A DNA stretch of 64,000 nucleotides. Origin: Artemia franciscana (Eukaryota > Arthropoda > Branchiopoda > Anostraca > Artemiidae). Positions 1 through 10,135 of this stretch are shown one piece after another. The notes under the pieces are model-generated. The model was given only the letters and a program-made list of their open reading frames with translations, searched no databases and had not been told where the DNA came from. Both the position numbers and the translations under genes were made by a program. Each line of letters starts with the position of its first letter. The stretch's first letter is position 1. The DNA is taken from positions 45,385,453 through 45,449,452 of the forward strand of contig NC_088867.1 of assembly GCF_032884065.1 (NCBI RefSeq). Reading direction: 5' to 3'.

Positions 1-305
1 CAATCTTGACAGGGCCTTTTGATGGTGAGGCTGTTCTTATTCCTCGCATTCCCATGGTTCCAACGGATCTGCCTTTTCAATTTAAAAGATTACAATTCCC
101 AATTCGATTAGCATTTGCAATCACCATCAACAAAGCTCAAGGTCAATCATTAGAAAAATGTGGTACAGATCTTAATACTGATTGTTTTTCCCATGGACAA
201 TTGTACGTTGCATGTTCGAGGGTCGGTAAACCTGGCAATCTATTTATATGCAGCGACAATTGGACAGCGAAGAATGTTGTATATTCGCAAGTTTTACGCA
301 GTTAA
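1..305 (+). pseudogene. Helitron RepHel helicase, C-terminal end (partial)
   Basis: This open frame enters from the left edge and ends at TAA 303-305. It encodes the last ~99 residues of a PIF1-type helicase as found at the C-terminus of Helitron RepHel proteins. Visible motifs are TINKAQGQSL (superfamily 1 helicase motif V region) and GQLYVACSRV (motif VI region, with the conserved arginine). The tail NVVYSQVLRS recurs in other fragments in the first 7 kb, which ties them to one Helitron family. The rest of the protein lies outside the window, so whether the copy was intact cannot be judged. A cellular PIF1 is less likely because the same tail repeats next to Helitron ends. Confidence 0.85.
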
Positions 306-316
306 TTTGTATTGTA

Positions 317-585
317 TCTATCTATATAAAAACGAGTTGTGTGTATGCATGTTTGTTTGTTTGTAAAAAGAGCGTTTGCATATGACGTCATTATAAGTAC
401 ATAAGGCTTTGTATATGCACAGACAATGGGAAAGCCAAGAATGTTGTATATACGCAAGTTTTACTTAGTTCAAAACACATATATAAATCTAACTATATTC
501 ATAGGTGGTACACAGGGACACAACTACAATGGCGCGTAACGACTTACGCGCACGGGGGGGCTTGGGGTCGCGCAAAGCACCACCC

Positions 586-590
<5 letters not shown>
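317..590 (+). mobile_element. Short internally deleted Helitron
   Basis: It starts with TC followed by TATATAAAAACGAG, the 5' terminus type seen elsewhere here (655, 1235, 4349). It then jumps to a copy of the helicase tail DNA (about 405-470) and to the 3' block with ACGACTTACGCGC, a G run and a decayed GC-rich hairpin near 564-588. The final CTAG seen in sister copies is missing. The structure suggests a deletion derivative whose 3' end has mutated. Confidence 0.55.

Positions 591-654
<64 letters not shown>
591..654. repeat. (TA)n microsatellite
   Basis: An uninterrupted TA dinucleotide tract lies between a Helitron 3' end on the left and a Helitron 5' TC end at 655. Helitrons insert between A and T, so such tracts are ready targets. 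Confidence 0.95.
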
Positions 655-657
<3 letters not shown>

Positions 658-1234
658 ATCTATCTATATAAAAATAAGTTGTCTGTCTGTGGATGTGTGG
701 ATGGATGTGTGGATGGATGTGTCAGGTGACGTCACCTGAAAAAACTGGATTAGGTGACGTCAAAACTGAAAAAACTAAAAAAAGGCAAAAACTACAAAAA
801 AAAACTAAAAACTAATAAAAAAAATAAAAAAGCTAAAAAACTAAAAAAACTATAAAGGTAAAAACCAATAAAAAACTAAAAAAAAAACTGAAAAAACTAA
901 AAAAAGGCAAAAACTACAAAAAAAAACTAAAAACTAATAAAAAAAGTAAAAAAGCTAAAAAACTAAAAAAACTAAAAAAACTAAAAAAAGGTAAAAAAAT
1001 AAAAAAAATAAAAAATAAAAAAAAACTAAAAAAAAGGAAAAAACTGAAAAATAAGCTAAAATAAAGGTAAAAACCAATAAAAAACTAAAAAAAAAAAGGA
1101 AAAAACTAATAAATGACGACACTCAAAGAGAAAGCGACCAGGACAAAAGGAATGTTCGATTAGCAATCAACAAAGCACCGGGACACAGGGAGTATAAATG
1201 ACGACCAGGACATAAGTAAAAAAAAAAAAAACTA
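655..1234 (+). mobile_element. Helitron 5' end with A-rich minisatellite, truncated
   Basis: It begins TC TATCTATATAAAAATAAG followed by GTCTGTCTGTGGATG repeats and a GTGACGTCACCTG palindrome (about 724-738). From about 745 it becomes an A-rich minisatellite built from units such as AAAAACTAAAAA and AAAGGCAAAAACTAC. It is interrupted at 1235 by a fresh Helitron 5' end, so it looks truncated or nested. There is no coding potential. Confidence 0.6.
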
Positions 1235-2112
1235 TCTATATATATAAAAATAAGTTGTCTGTGGATCTGTGGATCGTGGATCAGGTGACGTCACCTGAAA
1301 AAACTGGATCAGGTGACGTCAAAACTGAAAAAACTAAAAAAAGGCAAAAACTACAAAAAAAACTAAAAACTAATAAAAAAAATAAAAAAGCTAAAAAACT
1401 AAAAAAACTAAAAAAAGGCAAAAACTACAAAAAAAACTAAAAACTAATAAAAAAGCTAAAAAACTAAAAAAACTAAAAAAAAGGCAAAAACTACAAAAAA
1501 ACTAAAAACTAATAAAAAAAATAAAAAAGCTAAAAAACTAAAAAAACTAAAAAAAGGTAAAAAACTAAAAAATAAATAACGACCGGGACACAGGGACACA
1601 ACTACAACGGGGACACCGGGGGAAACAGGGGGATATAAATGACGACCGGGACAAAAAAACTAAAAAGAAATAAAAACTAAAAACTAATAAAAAAAACTAA
1701 AAAATCTAAAAATCTAAATAAGCTAAAAAAGAAAAAAAAGGAAAAAAATAAAGGAGAAAAACAAAACTAAAAAACGAATGTATATACAGACCGGGACACC
1801 GGGATACAAATGATGACCGGGACCCGGGACACAGGGAATATAAATGACGACCGGGACACAGGGACACAATTACAACGGGGACACCGGGGGAAACAGGGGG
1901 ATAACCTGACAATCTATTTATATGCAAAGACAATGGGACAGCAAAGAATGTTGTATATTCGCAAGTTTATATAACATAGGGACACAACTACAATGGCGCG
2001 TAACTATTATGGCGCGTAACGACTTACGCGCGCGGGGGGGCTTGGGGGGGGGCGCGAAGCGCCCCCACCAACTAGGTGTTGGGGTGGCGCGAAGCGCCAC
2101 CCCAACAGCTAG
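1235..2112 (+). mobile_element. Non-autonomous Helitron with both ends
   Basis: The 5' end is TC TATATATATAAAAATAAG at 1235 and the 3' end is CTAG at 2109-2112 after a GGGGTGGCGC/GCGCCACCCC hairpin. Between them are a GTGACGTCACCTG palindrome, an A-rich minisatellite (about 1320-1590), GACGACCGGGACA-type repeats, and a short stretch of helicase C-terminal DNA (about 1900-1965). A second hairpin ending in its own CTAG (2072-2075) precedes the terminal one. The ~880 bp element has no ORF and would depend on a partner RepHel. Confidence 0.7.
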
Positions 2113-2787
<675 letters not shown>

Positions 2788-2934
2788 TAGCTGTTGGGGT
2801 GGCGCTTCGCGCCACCCCAAGCCCCCCCCCGCGCGCGTAAGTAGTTACGCGCCATATTAGTTACGCGCCATTGTAGTTGTGTCCCTGTGTCCCACCTGTG
2901 AATAGAGATAGATATAAATATATGTTTTTAACTA

Positions 2935-3080
2935 CGTAAAACATGCGAATATACAACATTCTTCGCTGTCCCATTGTCTGTGCATATAAATAGATTGTCA
3001 GGTTTACTGACTCTTGAACATGCAACATATAATTGTCCATGGGAAAAACAATCCGTATTCAGATCTATACCTCATTATTC
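2935..3080 (-). pseudogene. Helitron helicase C-terminal fragment
   Basis: The reverse strand encodes the same tail as the copy at 1-305: DLNTDCFSHGQLY-type residues, ACSRV, NLFIC, then the TAKNVVYS end and a stop. It is cut off upstream at about 3080, where the CCCGGTCGTC repeat begins. Too short to function. Confidence 0.75.
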
Positions 3081-3480
3081 TAATGATGTGTCCCTGTGTC
3101 CCGGTCGTCATTTATATTCCCTGTGTCCGGTCGTCATTTGTGTCCCGGTGTCCCAGTTTGTAATTTCTCTTTGAGTGTCCCGGTCGTCATTTATAGTCCC
3201 GGTGTCCCGGTCGTCATTTGTGTCCCGGTGTCCCGGTCTGTAATTTCTATTCGAACAATCCCTGTGTCCCGGTCGTCATTTATATATCCCGCCTGTGCCC
3301 CCGGCGTCCCCGTTGTAGTTGTGTCCCTGTGTCCCGGTCGTCATTTATATTCCCTGTGTCCCGGTCGTGATTTGTGTCCGGGTGTCCCAGTCTGTAATTT
3401 CTCTTTGAGGTTCCCGGTCGTCACTTATATTCCCTCTGTCTCGGTCGTCATTTGTGTCCCGGTCTGTAATTTCTCTTTGA
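3080..3480. repeat. CCCGGTCGTCATTT minisatellite
   Basis: Imperfect tandem copies of a 15-35 bp unit with core GTCCCGGTCGTCATTTAT, mixed with GTGTCCCTGTGTC variants. The reverse complement (GACGACCGGGACA) appears at about 1590-1870 and 5400-5525, so it belongs to the Helitron family. Apparent ORFs across it are repeat artefacts. Confidence 0.85.
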
Positions 3481-3718
3481 GTGTTTTTTCTTTTTAGTTT
3501 TTTTTTAGTTTTTTACCTTTTTTCTTTTTTCAGTTTTCTTTTTCTTCTTTATTTTTCAGCGTCACTATGAAGTACATATCGACGAACCTTTGTTTTTTTA
3601 ACTTAAATCTGGTAGGCATTGATGACCTTATCCAAGTCAAAATCCCAAACCCAATCATCATCGCTATCATTTTCAGTTTTGATATGTTTTGACTCTCGCT
3701 GTCCAGGTGGATTTTCAT

Positions 3719-3883
3719 CTAACTGCGCGGTTTTGCGTTCTTTAGCCGCAAGCCTGTTTTCTTGCTGTTCTTGTGATTCCTCGGAACGCTTTCTTTCTTA
3801 CTTTCTCTATCAGCAGCAAGTTTTTTGGCATAAACTCTTTGATCAGCTTCCTCGGCTGTTGCCATTGTAGGTTCTTCAGTCAT
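3719..3883 (-). pseudogene. Helitron Rep ORF, N-terminal fragment
   Basis: Starting at ATG 3883 the frame reads [20 protein letters not shown] and continues in a charged Lys/Arg/Glu-rich stretch to a stop at 3719. Short charged N-termini of this kind precede the Rep/HUH domain in arthropod Helitron proteins. No HUH motif is present. The frame also extends upstream to 3946, but 3883 is favoured because the same MTEEPT start recurs in both tandem copies at 2264-2689. The protein is broken. Confidence 0.5.
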
Positions 3884-4050
3884 TTTACAATTAAACATTT
3901 TTCCGTGAACAAATGTCTTAAATACCATTAATGACGTCACCGTCATAGCAAAAATGACGACAAACTAATTTCATGACGTCAGTCGACACAGAAACATGAC
4001 GTCACCTGATCCACAGACAGACAGACAGACAACTTATTTTTATATATATA

Positions 4051-4204
4051 CTAGCTGTTGGGGTGGCGCTTCGCGCCACCCCAACACCTAGTTGGTGGGG
4101 GCGCTTCGCGCCCCCCTAAGCCCCCCCCGCGCGCGTAAGTCGTTACGCGCCATAATAGTTACGCGCCATTGTAGTTGTGTCCCTATGTCCCACCTGTGAA
4201 TATA
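4051..4204 (-). mobile_element. Helitron 3' end with double hairpin (minus strand)
   Basis: CTAG at 4054-4051 is preceded, in element direction, by a GGGGTGGCGC hairpin, another CTAG-containing spacer and a second GGGGGCGC hairpin, then the shared ACGACTTACGCGC and TAGTTGTGTCCC block. Its CTAG abuts the 5' end of the Helitron at 2787-4046, so two elements sit head to tail. Confidence 0.7.
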
Positions 4205-4348
<144 letters not shown>

Positions 4349-5634
4349 CTATATATATAAAAATACGTTGTCTGTCTGTCTGTCTGTGGATGGATCAGGT
4401 GACGTCACCTGAGAAAACTGGATCAGGTGACGTCAAAACTGAAAAAACTAAAAAAGGCAAAAACTACAAAAAAAACTAAAAACTAATAAAAAAAAATAAA
4501 AAAGCTAAAAAACTAAAAAAACTAAAAAAAAGGCAAAAACTACAAAAAAAACTAAAAACTAATAAAAAAGCTAAAAAACTAAAAAAACTAAAAAAAAGGC
4601 AAAAACTACAAAAAAAACTAAAAACTAATAAAAAAAATAAAAAGCTAAAAAACTAAAAAAACTAAAAAAACTAAAAAAAGGTAAAAAACTAAAAAAACTA
4701 AAAACTAAAAAAAACTAAAAAAAAAGGAAAAAACTGAAAAATAAGCTAAAATAAAGGTAAAAACCAATAAAAAACTAAAAAAAAAACTGAAAAAACTAAA
4801 AAAAGGCAAAAACTACAAAAAAAAAACTAAAAACTAATAAAAAAAAGTAAAAAAGCTAAAAACTACAAAAAAAACTAAAAACTAATAAAAAAAGTAAAAA
4901 AGCTAAAAAACTAAAAAACTAAAAAAAGGTAAAAAACTAAAAAAAATAAAAAAAAACTAAAAAAAAGGAAAAAACTGAAAAATAAGCTAACATAAAGGTA
5001 AAAACCAATAAAAAACTAAAAAGAAAAAAAGGAAAAAACTAAAAAAAATTTTCATCTAAAAAACTAAAAAAAACTAAAAAAGGTAAAAACTAAAAGAACT
5101 AAAAAAGAAAAAAATAAATGACGACACTCAAAGAGAAAGCGACCAGGACAAAAGTATTGTTCGATTAGCAATCAACAAAGCACCGGGACACAGGGAGTAT
5201 AAATGACGACCAGGACATAAGTAAAAAAAAAAAATAACAAAACTAAAAAGAAGGTAAAAACTACAAAAAACTAAAAGAAAAAAACTAAAACTAAAAACTA
5301 ATAAAAAAACTAAAAAATCTAAAAATCTAAATAAACTAAAAAAGAAAAAAAGGAAAAAAATAAAGGAGAAAAACAAAACTAAAAAACGAATGTATATACA
5401 GACCGGTACACCGGGATACAAATGACGACCGGGACACAGGGAATATAAATGACGACCGGGATACTGGGACACAACTACAACGGGGACACCGGGGGAAACA
5501 GGGGGATATAAATGACGACCGGGACAAAAAAACTAAAAAGAAAAAAAACTAAAAACTAATAAAAAAACTAAAAAAATCTAAATAAGCTAAAAAAGAAAAA
5601 AAATAAAGGAGAAAAACAAAACTAAAAAACGAAT
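4349..5634 (+). mobile_element. Helitron 5' end and A-rich minisatellite arm
   Basis: It begins TC TATATATATAAAAATACG with GTCTG repeats and the GTGACGTCACCTG palindrome, then runs through A-rich minisatellite. That is interrupted by GACGACACTCAAAGAG (about 5118) and GACGACCGGGACA (about 5410-5525) blocks. It abuts its own reverse complement at about 5635. No coding sequence is supported; the ORFs in it are repeat translations. Confidence 0.65.
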
Positions 5635-6496
5635 GTTTCTTTTTAGTTTTTTATTGGTTTTTACCTTTATGTTAGCTTATTTTTCAGTTTTTTCCTTTTT
5701 TTTTTAGTTTTTTTTTATTTTTTATTTTTTTTAGTTTTTTACCTTTTTTTAGTTTTTTTAGTTTTTTTAGTTTTTTTAGTTTTTTAGCTTTTTTACTTTT
5801 TTTATTAGTTTTTAGTTTTTTTGTAGTTTTTGCCTTTTTTTAGTTTTTTCAGTTTTATTTTTAGTTTTTTATTGGTTTTTCCTTTATTTTAGCTTATTTT
5901 TCAGTTTTTTCCTTTTTTTTAGTTTTTTTTAGTTTTTAGTTTTTTTAGTTTTTTACCTTTTTTTTAGTTTTTTTTAGTTTTTTAGCTTTTTTATTTTTTT
6001 TATGTTTTTAGTTTTTTTTTGTAGTTTTGCCTTTTTTTAGTTTTTTTAGTTTTTTAGCTTTTTTATTAGTTTTTAGTTTTTTTGTAGTTTTTGCCTTTAT
6101 TTAGTTTTTTTCTTTTTAGTTTTTTTGTAGTTTTTACCTTCTTTTTAGTTTTGTTAGTTTTTTTTTACTTATGTTTTTTTACTTATTAGTTTTTTTTAGT
6201 TTTTTCAGTTTTTTTTAGTTTTTTATTGGTTTTTACCTTTATTTTAGCTTATTTTTCAGTTTTTTCCTTTTTTTTAGTTTTTTTTTAGTTTTTAGTTTTT
6301 TTAGCTTTTTACCTTTTTTAGTTTTTTTTTAGTTTTTTTAGTTTTTTAGCTTTTTTATTTTTTTTATTAGTTTTTAGTTTTTTTTTGTAGTTTTTGCCTT
6401 TTTTTAGTTTTTTTAGTTTTTTAGCTTTTTTTATTAGTTTTTAGTTTTTTTGTAGTTTTTGCCTTTATTTAGTTTTTTTCTTTTTAGTTTTTTTGT
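5635..6496 (-). repeat. T-rich minisatellite, inverted partner of 4440-5634
   Basis: Units such as TTTTTAGTTTTT, GTAGTTTTTGCC and GGTTTTTACC are the reverse complement of those at 4440-5634, so together they form a very long imperfect inverted repeat. It ends where a Helitron 3' block on the minus strand begins (TAACGTAAGTCGTTACGCGC at 6497). Confidence 0.85.
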
Positions 6497-6805
6497 AACG
6501 TAAGTCGTTACGCGCCATATTAGTTACGCGCCATTGTAGTTGTGTCCCTATGTCCCACCTGTGAATATATATATATATACTAGCTGTTGGGGTGGCGCTT
6601 CGCGCCACCCCAACACCTAGTTGGTGGGGGCGCTTCGCGCCCCCCCCAAGCCCCCCCGCGCGCGTAAGTCGTTACGCGCCATAATAGTTACGCGCCATTG
6701 TAGTTGTGTCCCTATGTCCCACCTGTGAATATAGATAGATATATATATATATGGTTTTAACTACGTAAAACTTGCGAATATACAACATTCTTTGCTGTCC
6801 CATTG
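6497..6805 (-). mobile_element. Two stacked Helitron 3' ends (minus strand), cut by the gap
   Basis: 6497-6565 is a 3' block lacking its terminal hairpin. A second complete 3' end follows: CTAG at 6583-6580, a double hairpin (about 6587-6650), the ACGCGCC block, and the start of a helicase C-terminal fragment at about 6757-6805 that disappears into the N run. Confidence 0.65.
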
Positions 6806-6905
6806 NNNNNNNNNNNNNNNNNNNNNNNNNNNNNNNNNNNNNNNNNNNNNNNNNNNNNNNNNNNNNNNNNNNNNNNNNNNNNNNNNNNNNNNNNNNNNNN
6901 NNNNN
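6806..6905. other. Assembly gap (100 N)
   Basis: Exactly 100 N bases, a common placeholder for a gap of unknown size. The helicase fragment on its left side does not resume on the right. Confidence 0.99.
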
Positions 6906-8981
6906 TTAGTAACTGTTTTACTAATTCATAGAAAAAGCTGTTACTAACTGAAACCACTATGGAATCAGGAACCATGGAACAATCATGGTTTCACGAGTCA
7001 TAAAATAATTATAGGACAAATATTCTGAAATTTTCTTAACATTTCGATACGCTGTTGGAGGAAATTATGATTTGAAAAGTGAAAAAAAAAATGGTGAACT
7101 AATTTTGCAAAACTCCTTTTGTATATTCAATATTGAATGATTTCACATGTAATTCAAATGGGTAATTTTCAATGAGTAATTCACTTTTTTGTTGAATTTT
7201 TTATGTTGAATTTATGTTGAGTTTTGGTTTATGTTGAATTTTAAAAGTTGTCTTGGAATTTTAATGATGTTTTATATCTTTTTTAATATGGAGATGTTTT
7301 TCAGATGTCCTGCCTAGCTAATAGTTCTCGGTTATTTTTTTTTTTTTTTTTTTTTGCTAAACTTATGCAACAGTCTGATTCCCATGAGAGAATAGAAAAA
7401 AAAAATATTTAGGACGGTAGAAGCAGGGTTATCTACTAAAATGAAGCCACAGTTTTCAGCCGTGTGCTTTGTTGTTTTTTGTAATAATAAGAATAAAGTG
7501 AATAGCGCTAATAATGCTATGACCCTCTCACTGGTTTGGAAAGATTTAAGTGTTTTCTTTATGATTGTTGTAATTGTTTTTACATCTATTAATAACTGAT
7601 TTATATTAATTACATATAAACTTTGTTATTACTATTATTTTTTTAATCTTTTAATAAATTTCAATATCAACAAATGATAACAAAAGCGCCTGTGATAAAA
7701 TTTGTACCGTAGACAAGCCTATATGCATGCAACTATACTAGAAAAGAACAATTACATAATTAAATTCATTCTTATGCACCATTAAAATTTTAAAAATATC
7801 AGAGTAGTAAAACAAGAAGAAGAAAGGACTGGAAATAAACAACAAAAAGACGATGAAGAAAAATAGCAAAAATGGTCGCAAAAAGACTGTTACATCAGTG
7901 ACTATGGCTGTCATGGGGAGATCCAGACGATGATGTCAGGGGGTATGTACCCCCTCCCTCTTACCCAGGAGGGTAAAAATTGCACGGATTAAAGGAGTAA
8001 AAATACCAAGGAGGAGCTAAAGTTTTGTTGGTACCCCCCCCATAAAAATATTAATTCTGTACTCCGCCCCTAGTCTGTGTACGTGATTACGTGCAAGAAA
8101 GAGTTCTTTGGAATATAATTTATGTGTGTATCATATGGTCTGTTAAATGCATTGATTTTAGGGTTAAAAACTCTTCGTATGGTTATATATTTGCTTATTT
8201 GTATTAACTAAAAATTATTATAAAGAAATTACTGCTAGTATAATTACCATAACGCAAAGCCGATACATTAATTAATTTGTATTATAAATGTATTTGTTTG
8301 CTGTAACTAAATAATTGCACAAGTATTTCTCTGCCATTTTGTGCTGAAGCTAATTGTTAATTACAAACGATGATTGAGTTCTGGAACAAATTCTTCCTCT
8401 TTGGTTTTGGGGAATGGAATATCCCACTTATTATTTTTCTAGCCAGTGTTTTTGATAAGAAAACAATAATTACGTGTAAGATTGAAATTATACTCAAACC
8501 TACCAGAAAATAAGTGGATTATTCTGGGAGTGGATTCAAGGGGTAGTTTTTAGAGGTATTCCTCCAGAGGATCAAAAATGGGTACTAATTACAGGGTTGA
8601 TGTGCAAAAGAAAAACTGATGGAGAAGCCATATTTTCTTCAGTGTTCTCCTCCCTCCCAAACATTAATTCTGTATCCGTCCCTGGATTATTCCTTATTTC
8701 CTCTTCGTAATACTTTTTTTTATAAGTTTTGTTAAATGCACATATTCTTTTTAGCATAATTTTTACATATCATTATACAAATCTTCCCCCCTTTTTTTCC
8801 TTTTCAACTCCTTCTTGAAAGTCACTGTTATTTCTGGTGGCTTATAAGAGCTTGTGGAAATATCGTTGGGTTTTTTAAAATGTATTTTTATTACAATGGC
8901 TGACGAGGTTTTTTCAATCGAATTGAAATAATGGATATACCTAATCACAAGATTTAACATTCCTTTGTTTCAATATTTTAG
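6906..8981. other. AT-rich sequence without recognised genes
   Basis: Low-complexity AT-rich DNA with short T and A runs. No ORF has recognisable motifs and no clear repeat structure is seen. The region ends with a pyrimidine-rich stretch and TTTTAG just before 8982. Confidence 0.6.
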
Positions 8982-9275
8982 GTGGCGGTGTTTTGCCTTA
9001 TTATTATCCTAATTTAACCGATCCTTATGCCCGTCACCCATTTAGTTACCCTAGCTACCCTAGCATCAACCCTGCTAAGACCTTTGCATGTGAATATAAC
9101 CCTTTAACCCCTTTACAACAGTTCAAATACGACACATATGCCACCCCATGGATTTCAAATACAGGTCACATGGCCCAGTAGCAGATAGGTCCTCAATCAA
9201 TGGTGCCTCTTGCAGTGCCACACTATCAGGATATTGGAGTGCTCCAATACGCCGTGGGAAAAAATTATCTTCAAG
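8982..9275 (+). pseudogene. Candidate internal host exon, Pro/Tyr-rich, with in-frame TAG
   Basis: An acceptor-like CAATATTTTAG ends at 8981 and a donor-like CAAG|GTAGGG follows 9275. One frame reads VLPYYYPNLTDPYARHPFSY, continues Pro/Tyr/Ser-rich to HMAQ, meets TAG at 9179-9181 inside CAG-TAG-CAG, and continues in the same frame through QIGPQSMVPLAVPHYQDIGV to the donor. Low-complexity Pro/Tyr-rich sequence is common in secreted, cuticle-like or transcription-factor regions; I do not recognise the family. The TAG could be a real stop, a nonsense mutation of a Gln codon, a sequencing error, or a sign that this is not coding. Confidence 0.4.
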
Positions 9276-10135
9276 GTAGGGTAGTAGTGTATTTACATTA
9301 TTCTGTTGTATTTTTTTTGTGTTTTTTTTTATTCATGAATTTATTCGTACCCAAAGTATGTATCGGTGATTTCTACCTTGTTTACTGCTTTGCACTTTTT
9401 ATTCAATCTTACAGCAAAATTGACCAGATTTTACTTTCTTTTCATAGCTCAAAATTTGATATAGCCACAACGGGTAAAAAAATGATCGAATCATTTTCTT
9501 ATCTACATTTCCCTTCAAATAGCTTTCAGGACTGAATAACTATTTAAATTACTTTCACACACATGCGTCGTTTGGGAGGGTGGTCACTTTCCCACTAATA
9601 ATTTGGAGAAAAAATTATCATATAACCCGTGCCCCTTGACTCTCCGGATGTAGACCCTTTTGCCCCCCCCCCCCCATCAAAATCTGCCTTAGTTATGCCC
9701 TAGGATGGATGCTATACTATCATCAAGATGTGATCATTTTTTATACAACTCTGAAAAGTTTTGCCAGATTGGCTTCTCACAGACACTATCTGTCTTGGCT
9801 TTACTCTAATTAGCCATGGCTCTCAAGTCTTTTATCATTTCCACCCAAGCTGGTAATTCAAAATGGAGTGTTATAATGATAATAATAATAATTTATACAT
9901 GTCTTCTATTACATAGATGAATGTACACAGAGGAGTATAGGAAATAAACGATAAGAAAAGTAAACTACAAAATTACACTTCTGACGAAAAGGACGACAAT
10001 AAGTAGCTTACAATACTCACAATAGCTCATAAATATACATTAAATAGCTCGATAATACATAACACTAAGATACTCGTAATACATAACGCATAAACACGCA
10101 TAATAAATAGCTCAGTTTTTCTAAGGTTATAGTGA
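9276..10135. other. Unannotated; possible non-LTR 3' tail at 9886-10130
   Basis: No supported gene. At about 9878-9890 there is a (TAA)n run like the one at the 3' edge of element A (14465). It is followed by about 240 bp of A-rich sequence that could be the 3' UTR of another minus-strand non-LTR element cut by the minisatellite at 10136. This is a weak inference from the tail alone. Confidence 0.3.

Noticed and set aside
3096-3497. 133-codon frame rich in Val/Ser/Pro/Cys
   Set aside because: Translation of the CCCGGTCGTC minisatellite.
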